A stretch of DNA of 64,000 nucleotides from Dastarcus helophoroides. Lineage: Eukaryota > Arthropoda > Insecta > Coleoptera > Bothrideridae. The notes under the pieces are model-generated. The model was given only the letters and a program-made list of their open reading frames with translations. It was not told where the DNA came from and did not search any database. This document shows, in pieces, positions 47,612-58,630 of the stretch (its first letter is position 1; the number at the start of each line of letters is the position of its first letter). A program made the translations under genes and the position numbers. The DNA lies in assembly GCA_028583605.1 (NCBI GenBank), contig CM053329.1:6138001-6202000 (forward strand), given 5' to 3'.

Positions 47612-48410
47612 TAAAATTAAGAACGGCATGACAGTAAATAATTATTTAACATATTATTTTGAATTTATTGTGTATAAGGGATTTGTCGGCAGTTCAAAGT
47701 AAAGATCTATGGCTAGAGTCTTGTACTGTGAAGTATAGAGACGTTGCTGTAGCATAGCCACATAACATATGTGATGCAACGTTTACCTGTAAGCGGTCAC
47801 ATAATTAAGAACGATTCTATTTTTATAGACATAGAAGTATTTAAGATTAACACAAATAGAAACATTGACTTAATGGGCATAATTGTTGTGATCATATTAG
47901 AAACCTAATTGAAGAGAGTGAAAAGTTGTAAACTGTGGCCAAATGAACAAATGCTGATTGTTGTTTGAAGAAGTTTGGTCATAGTAGGGAATTGCAAACT
48001 ATTTTAGTTGCTCATAAAAGGTAACTTTTAAAGCATTACAACAGTTTTAAACATATTCTACAAAAACTAATATTATTGGAGAACGAAAACCATGAAAAAT
48101 GTCCACTCAGGTGAATTCCAGAATGGTTTGGTTATTAAAAAACGATCTTTTTGCAATTGCTGTCGAATTCCACAGTATAAATTATTGAGTGGAAATAATG
48201 TCAGAATTTCTCAGTTACAACTATAATATGTCGGTTGCATGAGATTCAAGTTCATGCCAGAGTTGCATGGAAAAAAAACCAATGGAGAGGCCAAAATATT
48301 CGACAAATTAGCAAAGATGCATTAGATCTGGAGCATTCAGCAATGAAACTTCATTATATTTTATGATAAAATGAAGATATGTACAGTGGGATGCAACTAA
48401 GAACTGAAAT
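47612..48410 (+). mobile_element. Tc1-like transposon remnant
   Basis: The start CAGTGGCGGCCATAAAATTA at 47,612 and a second related block (GGTCACATAATTAAGAACG near 47,801) resemble Tc1 termini. Between 48,090 and 48,340 the plus strand has a heavily broken match to the Tc1 N-terminal helix-turn-helix region (an arrangement like R-M-V-W ... A-V-E ... KKPMERPK). The right end near 48,383 (ACAGTGGGATGCAACTAAG) is in direct, not inverted, orientation, so the element is rearranged. No intact frame remains. Confidence 0.4.
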
Positions 48411-48837
48411 TAGTCCCAAGTACATTACGGTGACAACGAAAGGAGTGGAAATATTTAGGGGAAATACGTACAAAATGACATATAAGTACAAAATGACATA
48501 CATTGTTTCAATTTGAGAACGTACCACCTTTAACATTTCAGTTGTTTATAAAATGTGGAATTAGGCAAAAACAAGGGGGGGGACAACTTTTCAGCTGACT
48601 CTCAATTAAATTGCATCAACCCTCGATCTGGGGCGGAGTCAACCCCTAAAATCTTAAATAGGGATGAGGTTGAGCGATACCTCATTTGAAAGGTCATTCA
48701 ATTGCCTTTTTAAGTATACCACATACTTGACCTTTCCTTTTAGTACTTTTAGGAAAATCAGGAAAACCCCCTAAATAAGCAATAGGTACCAAAAACAATA
48801 ATTATATCGATATTATTTAAATTGAAATACAGAACTT

Positions 48838-49412
48838 GTCCGCTGAAACCAAGAAAGATTAAAAAACACAACAAACGTTGCTCTAACGCGTTTCGACAGC
48901 CAAGCTGTCATCTTCAGAGAGATACTAACGCCTAATCTTAAAATTTACCCTTATATACTAAGAATATTCACTTCGTGCATGATCGACCGCATCCGAATGC
49001 GCATGCCCATCTAATCATACACGTCGTAATGTCACAATTCCTTATCTATCAACTTTAACCATTTTTAACAGAGAAGAATGCCCTAAAGGCCCGGCGCAAC
49101 CATTCATAAGGTTGTCTCCAGCCTTATGGATGGCTAAGCTTTCACATGCATTTAACATATAATTCTTATTTACTACTCTTAACAATTTAATATTATTATC
49201 TATCCTATGGTCCAATTCACAAGCATGTCTAGCGACACTTGACCTGTCAGTTCTTCCGTACCTCAAATGCTCCTTCAGTCGGATTTTAAGAGATCGTCTA
49301 GTTTGTCCGACATACTTTTGAGGACAATCCCTGCATGAAATTTGGTAAATAACGGACTTATCCGTTTGCTCTACTTAATCCTTCAAACTACCCAAAAGCG
49401 AATTTTTTTTGG
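48838..49412 (-). pseudogene. Penelope-like element: GIY-YIG endonuclease and 3' end
   Basis: The minus strand from about 49,390 reads VEQTDKS, VIYQISCRDCPQKYVGQTRR and SLKIRLKEHLRYGRTDRS, then ARHACELDHRIDN and a tail ending at a stop at 49,042. IYQI...CP-YVGQT-R-L-R--EH is the GIY-YIG nuclease found C-terminal to Penelope-like RTs. A frame change near 49,270-49,320 splits it. Downstream (48,886-48,932) lies a hairpin with CTGAAGA and GAAACGCG, as in hammerhead ribozymes of this class. The RT part is absent here. At 49,413 the fragment meets an inverted copy of its own sequence. Confidence 0.85.
48886..48932 (-). ncRNA. hammerhead-like ribozyme motif of Penelope-like element
   Basis: On the minus strand CTGAAGA (48,911-48,917) matches the CUGANGA core. 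It is followed by the perfect stem-loop GACAGC-TTG-GCTGTC (48,895-48,909) and GAAAC (48,890-48,894). GGCGTT lies upstream and can pair with the CGC after GAAA to form a short stem III with a GUU cleavage triplet. One unpaired U sits between the core and stem II, and stem I is minimal. This is the layout reported for minimal hammerheads in Penelope-like elements; activity is not shown. Confidence 0.5.
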
Positions 49413-49495
49413 GTTGTTTCTAGTTCTAACGGGATATGAAATTCGCTTTTGGGTAGTTTAAAGAATAAAGTAGAGCAAACGGATAAGTCCAGTAT
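49354..49495. repeat. palindrome of Penelope-like sequence
   Basis: The left arm (about 49,354-49,412) and right arm (about 49,438-49,495) are inverted copies: TATCCGTTTGCTCTACTT on the left, AAGTAGAGCAAACGGATA on the right, with a few differences. The left arm on the minus strand and the right arm on the plus strand both encode NSLLGSLK--VEQTDKS, the stretch before the GIY-YIG domain. So two Penelope-like fragments face away from each other around a ~25 bp spacer. Confidence 0.75.
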
Positions 49496-49507
49496 TGTAC
49501 ATACATA

Positions 49508-49690
49508 TTGTACAGACTAAAACAAAGAACAGAGATTATTTTCATTTATGGAGAATCTGGCAGATGTGCTAGAAGAACAGCAGCAATTTTCAATGAGAGA
49601 AATCCCCATAGATATTTAAATCACAAGTATGTCTTGGAATTAGTTGCGAAATTTACTAAAACCCTTTACGTTTCCAACAACAAACAATAA
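49508..49690 (+). pseudogene. DUF4817-like helix-turn-helix fragment of a transposon
   Basis: The frame reads IIFIYGESGRCARRTAAIFN then ERNPHRYLNHKYVLELVAKF, and stops at 49,688. The pattern I-x-YGE-x-G-x-ARR-A-x-x-F-x-E-R-P-H-R matches the DUF4817 helix-turn-helix seen at the N-terminus of many insect transposon proteins. Only this ~45-residue domain is present. Assignment is from motif recall. Confidence 0.55.
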
Positions 49691-50103
49691 ATAGACCACG
49701 ATAAACTTATACCGGTATGTCCACGCACATTTTTTGACGTAATACGCGATGCAAAAGCCCAGATGTTTACATTATACCGTGCTTTCCGAAGTAACGAATA
49801 AATTCTATAAAATCGCCAACAAACATATTTCAAAAAAATGCTCGGACAGGTCGATTTTTATTTCTAAATTACCACTTAAAGATGTATTATTCAACCCCCC
49901 ACTCCTTCACTCCTAAGAGCTAGCAACCCCAACTTTAAAAATTTAAATAGCAAAGTACCCCTTGCGATACCTCGGTTAATATCATAGATTCTTTTATATT
50001 GAATACAACAAAAAGTTTTTTAAAATCAGTGAATAAACAGCGGAGATATCGGCCAAAATGTTAGCATGCTAGCATGTTAGCAATGTTCTGAAATCTCAGC
50101 AAA
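49691..50103. other. spacer, nothing recognised
   Basis: No coding or structural signal apart from a short repeat GCATGCTAGCATGTTAGC at about 50,066. Confidence 0.4.
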
Positions 50104-50813
50104 CGCCTCTTACACACGAGCGGTTTTTCCCCGGTCGGCAAATTTGCCGACCGGCAGAAAAACCGACGGAAAGGTTTTCACACGACATCGGCGTTTGGTT
50201 TGCCGTCGCGGTACTTATTAACACTTTACGTGAACCGTAATGGGAAGAGTTGCTACGAAAGTTTTGTGTGCATATGCTACATATAAAAGACGAAAATCAC
50301 ATAAAAAAATAAAAATGAGAATGTGGATTCATCCCCTACTGTAGAAGAGAATTACTATCGGAGCTTTCTGAGCCCTTTTACCAAATTAAAATGGGATGAA
50401 TTATTTTTTTTAATGTTTTCGAATATCTATTTTATCGTTCGATTTTTTGCTTTTTTTTAATACACTCGCAAAGGGTAACCCCTTTATGCTTTCAAAGCAC
50501 CGCGAGTAGGATGCGGAAACGAGGATAGATGGCGATGAACCGCCTTCTTAAACAAGGATAGGTTGTAATTTTTGGGGAAAATTCCTTTCGGTAACAAGTT
50601 CCATAACTTGAAAGTTCTATAGAAAAAAAAAACCAAATATGTGTAATATATAAGAAAAGAGTATTTAAATTATCGAAAACGGTCGGCCAAATTGCCGTCG
50701 CCGCTGTCGTGTGTAAAGATGCATTAAACTCCTTGTTATTTAAAATTTGGTCGGTTTTTGTGCCGGTCGTCAAATTTGCTGACCGGCGAAAAACCGTCCG
50801 TGTGTAAGAGGCG
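50104..50813. mobile_element. 710 bp MITE with GC-rich inverted ends
   Basis: CGCCTCTTACACACGAGCGG at 50,104 and the inverse at about 50,794-50,813 start arms of about 60 bp that include CGGTCGGCAAATTTGCCGAC-like sequence. A second inner inverted block (TTTTCACACGACATCGGCG near 50,176; GCTGTCGTGTGTAAA near 50,702) continues the symmetry. No transposase is encoded. The element contains a CR1-like 3' fragment (50,466-50,640), and its right end lies within a few bases of where the odorant receptor pseudogene exon 2 breaks off. Confidence 0.7.
50466..50640 (-). mobile_element. CR1-like 3' fragment inside the MITE
   Basis: Minus-strand homologue of the 3' ends at 590-970 and 7,459-8,790: it ends in TTTGCGAGTGTATTAAAA, preceded by the coding tail region (GCGGTTCATCGCCATCTAT near 50,530). 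It is nested between the arms of the 50,104-50,813 element. Confidence 0.65.
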
Positions 50814-50988
50814 TCACGCTACTCTGAAATATTTTGAAATGAAGAATGGAGATATTAGGTAAAATAGGTATTTCAGTTGATCATCTGGAAAAGATAAAAG
50901 AATTGTTATTGATATTGACAGTTTGGACAGTTTGAGTCAAAAGCTATTGCGAAAAAACGCAGCCGGAGAAAATTACTTACTCGATCTT

Positions 50989-51253
50989 TGTTAGTTATCT
51001 AAGATATTTGGTGTAAGAAATGGTCAGATCGCCACTTGACCACCGGAAGCATGTGGCCTGACCAGCGACCCTATTAGAACAATAGAACACATGTGGGGTA
51101 AAACTTGGTGTTTTGAAGTAGTCTGTAGGTTTTGTACAAAAGAATTGCATCCCAGATCTCGGCGATGTCAGTTCACTTAATAAACGTCGTTAAGTTTACA
51201 TAAAACGCGTTTCATTTATCGGAGCTATCAAGACCTGATAGTGATCCCGAACA
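50989..51253 (+). repeat. 5' LTR of the BEL/Pao element
   Basis: It starts TGTTAGTTATCTAAGAT and ends ...CCCGAACA just before the primer-binding region. The start is fixed by the match to 57,072-57,130. The end is inferred from the position of TGGTCCTTCGAGCC, a common BEL/Pao primer site, because the 3' LTR is incomplete. Confidence 0.75.
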
Positions 51254-51565
51254 TTTGGTCCTTCGAGCCGGATCCACCTTCGAACGTAGGGTTGGATCAG
51301 AATCAGAACAGAACATAGTTAATTAGTGTTCGTGAAACGGTTACTCTGTGAGCGCAACTCCGAACGAGGGTTCTAGCACAGCAGCAACATTTGATCGAGT
51401 TATATCAACAAACAAGTAAGTGATTCTCCTCCTTTATGCTTGAAATTCCTTTTGTTAATTGGTTACGTTGAACAAATTAGCAGATTTGGTAGATTTGAGT
51501 TTGCATGCTTTTGGGAGAAGCAGGACGTTTTTGATTGTTCGTATCGGAAGTTTTAATCTTTCAAA

Positions 51566-53479
51566 ATGAGTTTATCGCAATTAAAAGTAGAGCGTGGAAG
51601 GGTTAAAGGAAAGTTGACCAGGTTCGAAACATTTTTAGACAGTTTCCGAGATTCCGCGAATGATTTGTCTGATTTAAAGGAACGCTTTGTACTAATAGTG
51701 GAAACGTTGAAGCAATTTGATATCATACAGGATCAGATAGAGAATTTGCAAACAGACACAGATGAACATGATTCAGAGCAGTGGCATCGAGATCGTGTTG
51801 AGTTTGAAAATTCTTACTATCGCCTAACGGGTCGCGCGCGCGATATTCTAGCCAGGCTCACCCCTATCGTACCCGCGAGTCAAAATCAAGAAAATGCTGC
51901 CGCGAATGGCAATGGAGTGACAAATAATGTAATCATTCAGCCTAGCGAAATTGATTTCAATTTACCTAAAATAACAATACCTAGATTCTCTGGTGACTAT
52001 TCAAAGTGGATGTCCTTTGCTGATTTGTTTAAAACTTTAATTCATAACAATAATAAGTTAAGCGATGCACAAAAACTGCATTATTTAAAATCATGTTTAG
52101 ACGGCGAAGCTAAACAAACTGTCGATAATTTGACCATATGCGGGGGAAATTATCAAATAGCTTGGGATTTGTTAGAAGGTCGATACAAAAATGACAGGCT
52201 TATTGTCCAGGAATACATTGGGGCAATATTAAACATTTCACCGGTTACAAAAAACGGAAATAGTCTGAGAACGTTGCTAAATACTTTAAACCTAAACTTA
52301 GAGGCGTTAAAGGCATTTAACATAGGCGTAGATTCGTGGGACGCGATTATTGTACAGATAATTTCGTCAAAATTTGACTATGTAACGTTGAGGGAATGGG
52401 AAAGCACACTGAACTCCTCGATTCCAACAATTTCGCAGATAAAATTATTTTTAGATAAAAGGTGTCGGTTTTTGGAATCGCTAGACACGGCAAATAAAAC
52501 AAGCAATAAAGTGAATCAACCGGTAGCATCATTCAAACCAAAATTTAACATAAGGGCACAAACAGGCAATTCTCATGTTGCAACAAATAAACCATTTCAT
52601 TGTTATCATTGTAAAGAGCAACATTCAATTTTTCAATGTGCCGAATTTTTAGCATTGTCGGTAGGTGACCGAATTAGGCGAGTGGATCATTTGCGCTTAT
52701 GCAAAAATTGTTTAAGGGCAAACCACGCAATAGCAAATTGCAAGAGCGGCAAGTGCCGCAAATGTAATCAAAACCATCATTCCTTGTTACACGTAGAAGT
52801 AGCTGATGTTCCAAATCAGATCTCATTAATCAGTCAGCATTCATCAAGATCGGATTATTGCCGGCATAATGACGAAATATTGTTGTCAACGGCGGTGGTC
52901 CATATTCGTGCACAAGACGGAAAATTGATTAATTGTCGAGCTCTCTTAGATATGGGCTCACAATTACACTTTGCGACAGAAGCTTTGTGCAAAAAACTTA
53001 AAGTGAAAGTGTCACGATCTAACCAAATTGTATGTGGCATCGGACTAACAAATCAGAATATATCCCAATCAGTGGATATCAAGATAACTTCTCGAGTAAA
53101 TCAGCAGTCCTACTCAATTAATTGTTTAGTCGTTCCTCAGATAACGGGTAACGTCCCTAATTATTCTATTAAAAGGTCTAATTTCAAGATACCAAACAAC
53201 TTGATTTTAGCAGATCCGCAATTCTACGAAGCTAGTTCAATTGATTTGTTAATAGGTGCAGAATTATATTGGGATCTCATATGTGATAGAAGTTTTCGCT
53301 TAGACCATTCTCAACCATATTTCCAACAGACACAATTGGGTTGGATTGTGGGTGGCGCTATGAAAAGTGAAAGTAACGGGAAACATTCGCTTTGTCATTT
53401 AACCTTGAAGCCAGCAGAAATGGCCCTTGAGAATGCAGGTCAGAAATTCTGGGAACTAGAGGGAGGACCGACACAATTC
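51566..53479 (+). CDS. BEL/Pao Gag and aspartic protease region
   Basis: The frame starts ATG 51,566, about 310 bp after the LTR, and runs open to 53,557. The authentic gag-protease reading ends at about 53,479, after which the pol signal is found in another frame. Residues ~20-95 form a helical N-terminus. Residues ~135-290 (PKITIPRFSGDYSKW onward) are the retrotransposon Gag region DUF1759. Cys/His knuckles follow at ~345-400 (CYHCKEQHSIFQC, CKNCLRANH, CRKCNQNHH). The protease motif is near residue 460 and reads LLDMGSQ, where the usual second residue is Ser or Thr (LLDSGS); the catalytic Asp is kept. The domain after it (IDLLIGAELYWDL, QTQLGWIVGG) is typical of BEL polyproteins. In intact relatives this is one polyprotein with RT. 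Confidence 0.9.
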
Positions 53480-56400
53480 TCACAGAAGAGGAACGAACAT
53501 GTGCAACCCACTTCCGAAAAACTACCGAACGACAGAAAAATGGTCGATTCGTCGTAAAACTACCATTTATCGATAACATTGATTTAGGTGCGTCGAGAGA
53601 ATGCGCCTTAAAGCGATTTGTTACTTTAGAAACTAAACTAAAGAAAAATCCGAAGCTTAAGAATCAGTATTCGGATTTCATGACAGATTATTTAAACTTA
53701 GGTCATATGGAAAGGGTTCCATTAAATGAAATTGATAATGCTCGAGCTCATTATCTCCTTCACCACGCATTTTTGAAGGAATCGAGTGTAACAACAAAAT
53801 TAAGAGTGGTATTTGACGTATCCGCGAAAACGAGAAATGGTCGCAGCTTAAATGATAATTTACTCTGCGGTCCTGTTGTTCAAGATGATGTCTTCACTAT
53901 TTTAATGAGATTTCGGTACTACCAGTACGTGTTGACCGCCGACGTAGGCAAAATATGTCGGCAGATTGCGATAAATGCGTGCCATACCGATTATCAAAGA
54001 ATATTTTAGCGTTTCAATGCTGATGAACCGATAAAAATATTCAGATTGACCACTTTGACATATAGCACGAAACCAGCCAGCTTTTTAGCCAGTCGTTGTT
54101 TAAAGGAACTTGCCAATGAATTTCAGCTAGCCTATCCTCAGGCCAGCGACATTATCAAACATAACTTTTACATGGATGATTTGCTTACGGGCGCGAACTC
54201 CGTGGAAGAGCTTATCACGTTAAGAGACGAGATAAGAAAAATCCTGAAAACTGGCTGTTTTGAGTTGTATAAATGGGCTTCAAACCATCCAGATATTCTA
54301 CCAGACCCTTCGGAGAATGCGCTGGATTCCGTGTTAAAACTGGACAAAAACGGAAATACCAAGTGTTTGGGTTTGTTGTGGAATTGCAACACTGATAATC
54401 TTGGATACGAGGTAAAACCCTTGACGTCATCGAGATGCATCACTAAACGATCTATATTATCAATGACGGCGCAAGTGTTCGATCCACTGGGGCTAGTTGG
54501 CCCGGTGATTATAAGAGCTAAATTTATTCTGCAGCGCTTGTGGGCTTTGCAGTTAGGTTGGGATGATTCGATACCAACCGAATTAGAAGAATTGTGGATC
54601 AGTTTAATCGAACAATTAAGTTTACTGAATAAACTTAAAATTCCACGAAAGATAATTCCATCGACTTGCTACGAAATACGATTACATGGTTTTTCGGACG
54701 CTTCACAATGGGGATATGGGGCAGCGATTTATATTCGCGCCACCGATAATCATGGTAAACATTTCACAAATCTGCTTTGTGCGCGATCCAGAGTAGCGCC
54801 TTTAAAGACAATTACATTGCCAAGATTAGAATTGAACGGTGCGGTACTTTTATCCCGCTTGATGAAATCTACCGAGACATCGTTGAAATTACCTATTACG
54901 CGAAAATTTCTTTACACGGATTCTACAATTGTTTTGGCTTGGGTAACAGCCCCAGCTAACAAATGGAAAACTTTTGTTGCCAATCGCGTGGCTGAAATAC
55001 AAGAAAATACAAATGTTACCGATTGGAAACATGTAGTAACAGTCGACAATCCCGCTGATGTCATCAGCAGAGGATCGTTAGCGCAAGACTTGCTAAAAAA
55101 CGACCTGTGGTGGCATGGGCCAAAATGGTTGTCGGAAAATGAGTCACTTTGGCCCGAATCAAAAATAAATCTCAGTCTTGTCGAAACAGAAGAACAGCGA
55201 AAAATCGTTCTTGTTGCCTCCGTACTGCCGGAATTATCCTACATTAATAAATTTTCGTCGTTTCGTAGATTGCAAGCTGTCACCGCATATTGTTTAAGAT
55301 TTGCTGCTAACTGCAAATCAAATAAAACTAAAACGGATAAATTAGTTGGACCTCTGACGTCATCTGAATATGTCAGGGCGACGAATACTTTAGTCGCGTA
55401 TGTGCAAAGGCGCACATTTGCACGCGAGATCCAGAGTTTACAAAAAAACAGTGTTGTCGCCAATCATAGCAAATTGCTTACTCTCAACCCGTTTTTGGAC
55501 GATATAGGCTTAATAAGAGTCGGCGGTCGTTTAAAAAATTGTGGCATCGAGAGCGAGAAAAAACATCCGCTGATTTTGCCAAAAAACCATCATGTAACTA
55601 AGTTGCTAATAAGATACGAGCACGAGCGGCAATTGCATGCCGGAATTCAGGGCACTATAGCCGCGATTAGACAAAAATTTTGGATTTTATCAGCTAGAAG
55701 TGCGGTACGACAAATTCTGCATAGATGCATTGTTTGTTTCAGGGTGGAACCCAAATCTCATGTTCCACAAATGGGAAATCTACCCAAATCAAGAACCGAG
55801 CCTTTACGCCCTTTTTTAAGAACCGGAGTTGATTACGCAGGCCCGATTTTGATTAAAGATACAAGAGGGCGAGGTAAGGCCAAATCAAAGGCTTATATTG
55901 CCATATTCGTTTGTTTCGCCACTAAGGCCGTGCATATTGAACTTGTGGGGGATCTTACGACGGAATCTTTTATAAATTGCCTGAAGCGATTTATAGCGCG
56001 TCGCGGACATGTCTCTGATATCTATTGTGACAACGCGACCAATTTTGTGGGAGCAAATAATGAATTTAATAAATTATCTAAAGTTTCTGAATTGAAGAAC
56101 AAAATAATCGATGAATTGGCGCCGAAACAAATTAATTTTCATTTTAATCCTCCACGATCAGCTCATTTTGGGGGTCTTTGGGAAAGAGGGGTCCGTTCAA
56201 TCAAATTTCATTTAAAACGAACAATCGGAGATGCTTCTGTCACTTTCGAGGAGATGTATACTCTATTGACCCAAATCGAAGCAATTTTGAATTCGCGACC
56301 ATTAACCCCTTTATCTTCCGATCCCAACGATTTCTCAGTCCTTACACCGGCTCATTTTCTTATTGGAGAATCGCTAATGGCTCCAGTGGAACCCGATCTA

Positions 56401-56736
56401 GAATGTGTAAAATTGAACCGACTTTCCCGATGGCAAAGAATGGAACAGCTACGTCAACATTTTTGGAAAAGATGGACCCGCGAATATCTTCAGCAACTAC
56501 AAGCTCGAACTAAGTGGCAACAACCGGTTGATCAATCGCCAGTTCGGCTGGACGCCATGGTAGTTTTAATTGATGAAAATCTACCACCAATTCGATGGTC
56601 GCTTGGAAGAATCGTGGAAACTCACCCAGGCAGAGACGGCATTATTCGCGTCGTCACAGTGCGAACAAAGTGCGGATTAGTGAAAAGGGCAGTCTCCAAG
56701 GTGTGCGTGTTACCTGGAGTGAGCTCATCGGAGTGA
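53476..56736 (+). pseudogene. BEL/Pao reverse transcriptase, RNase H and integrase region
   Basis: This region reads in the -1 frame relative to gag, starting near 53,476, and is broken once by TAG at 54,007-54,009. The family normally has Trp (TGG) there, so it is a simple nonsense change. Before the stop: RT fingers and palm (LRVVFDVSAKT, then VLTADVGKI). After it: LTYSTKPASFLASRCL, the catalytic YMDD at about 54,168-54,179, and RNase H starting GFSDASQWGYG (54,692). The integrase has a His/Cys domain (HERQLHAG ... CIVC), first Asp in GVDYAG (55,827), second Asp in YCDNATNFVG (56,024) and Glu in GGLWERG (56,170), so all three catalytic acids are present. A C-terminal DUF5641-type region ends at 56,736. 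Only two inactivating lesions in >5 kb suggest recent activity. Confidence 0.92.
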
Positions 56737-57071
56737 AAGTAAAAATGAGTTCTCATAAAAATGATAGTGCAAGGACACGTTTGCTCAAAAATTGACATAT
56801 GTGTAACGTATGATTATTACTTTTTCGTTTGCGAAAACACGAACAGAAATTTGTTGAACTGAATGTTTGTGTTTATACGTGTTTATTTTATTTATATCTG
56901 TGTACCATGTATTGTTGTTTGTGATTTCTTTAATATATGTCTCTATAGTTCGTAAGAATTGTAACATTTCATGGTTGCTAATTTCTCAACTATCTAAATG
57001 TCTTTTGTAGGTTTGTTTTATATTTTCTATGTAGTTGTGTTGGAAGCCTCCTGGTTCCAAGGGGGGCAATA

Positions 57072-57130
57072 TGTTAGTTATCTAAGATATTTAGTGTAAG
57101 AAATGGTCAGATCGCCACTTGACCACCGGA
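57072..57130 (+). repeat. 3' LTR remnant (59 bp)
   Basis: It matches 50,989-51,047 with one difference (TTAGTG against TTGGTG), then stops abruptly and continues as receptor intron sequence (TTAAATTTTTAGTAAT), which is also found at 61,730. Confidence 0.9.
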
Positions 57131-58630
57131 TTAAATTTTTAGTAATAAAAGTTGAAATTCTGGAAAAAAAACCATGTTTAAAAAAAGCCGAAATTTGATG
57201 ACAAAAATTGGAATTTCAAAAAAATGGAAATTCTGAGAAAAACGTTCGAAAACTTTAAAAATCTAAATTTTGAGAAAAATCCAACTTTTCAAAATAGTGA
57301 AAATTTTCAAAAAGAGTCAAATTTTTAAATTTGTCAAATAAAAATCCAGTGTACTGCATAACAGTCGAAACTTTGAAGAAAAATCGAAATTTAAAAAAAT
57401 AGGTCAAAATTTTCATATAAAATTTGAAATTTTGGAAAAAGTTTAAATTCTAAAAAAAGTCATTAATATCTTAAGAAAAAGGCTGAAATTTGATGACAAA
57501 AGGTTTACATTTTGAAAAGTCTACTTTTTCGAAAAAATCTATCTTAAAAAAAGCCAAAATTTGATGACAAAAGGATGACATCTTCAAAAAAAAATTCTAA
57601 AACTAAGTTCGAAAATTTTAAAAATTGAAATTTTTCAAAGAAGTAAAGTGAAATAATTAAAAATTTGAAAAGTTAAAATTAAAAAAAAAAAACGAATTTT
57701 AAAAACGCAATATTTCAACAGAATCAGACTTAAAAAAGAAACGAAATTAAAAAAAAAGTCAAAATGTTGAAAAATTAAAATTTTGTATCAAAATATTGAA
57801 AAAATTGGGAAATAAATCAAAATCTTAAAGTGAGTCACAATTGTGAAAGTTGAAATGTACAAATTAAGTCAAAATTTGGAAAAAGTGCTAATTCGAAATT
57901 TTTAAAATATAAAAAGGATTTTTTTTTAAGTCAAGATTTTTAATAAAAATCGAATTTAGATTTAGGTAAAAATGGTTATTTTCAGAAAATCGAAACAAGG
58001 AAAAACTGAAATTTTGAAAAAAAAGCCGATTTTAAAATAGAAATGTTTTATAAATATGGAACTTAAAATCAGTCAGGTTTGCAAAACAGTTGAAATTTCG
58101 CATTGAAATTTTAAAAAACGTTGCAAAAAATTTTAATAGCAAGAAGGGAATTTTGAAAAAATGTTAAAATTTTTAAAAATAAGAAGAAAAATGTGGTAAA
58201 AAGTCTAAATTTGCCAAAAAAATTAAAACTGAAACAAAGTTAAAATTTAAACTATTGAAAAGTAAATTTTCAAAAAAAGACATTTTTTCATAAAAACAAA
58301 AATCATAAAAAGTTTCCAAAAATTATAATCAAAATATACCCAAAAATTATTATTTTAAAGCTGGAATTTTCAAAAAAAAGTAAAAACTTCGAAAAAAGCC
58401 GAAACTTTCCATACTATGTCAAAATTTCGAAAAAAAAAAAGATGAAATTTTGGAAGTCGAATGAGAAAATGGCATTCTAAATAAAAGTTGATATTTTAAA
58501 ATGTCGAAATTTTCAAAATAAATAAATCTACATTCCCAATAAAAAAATCGAGTTCTTCAAAAAGAAATTCTAAAAAGGTGACCAAGGAATTCTTGTTCTT
58601 CTTTCACGCGGACAAAGGCGCGGGCATCAG
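57131..58630. repeat. A-rich quasi-periodic array inside receptor intron 1
   Basis: About 1.5 kb of degenerate AAAAGTCGAAATTT/GAAATTTTGAAAAA words. Its two edges (TTAAATTTTTAGTAAT at 57,131 and AGAAACCGAATGAGAAGTAG near 58,648) are only about 80 bp apart in the intact paralogue (61,730 to 61,817). So this array has expanded in one copy or collapsed in the other since the duplication. Confidence 0.7.

Larger units (their letters stand above)
50989..57130 (+). mobile_element. BEL/Pao LTR retrotransposon, 6.1 kb, 3' LTR truncated
   Basis: Order: 5' LTR (50,989-51,253), primer-binding region TGGTCCTTCGAGCCGGAT (51,256-51,273), gag-protease frame, RT-RNase H-integrase frame, polypurine tract AAGGGGGGCAAT (57,059-57,070), then only the first 59 bases of the 3' LTR (57,072-57,130). 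These 59 bases differ from the 5' LTR at a single position. Comparison with the paralogous intron shows that the missing part of the 3' LTR and about 110 bp of flank were lost together. The element lies in intron 1 of the receptor pseudogene, in opposite orientation to it. There is no envelope-like ORF. One frameshift and one stop make it non-autonomous. Confidence 0.92.

Noticed and set aside
54168..54443. Minus-strand frames inside the BEL pol region
   Set aside because: Antisense shadows of the RT coding sequence.
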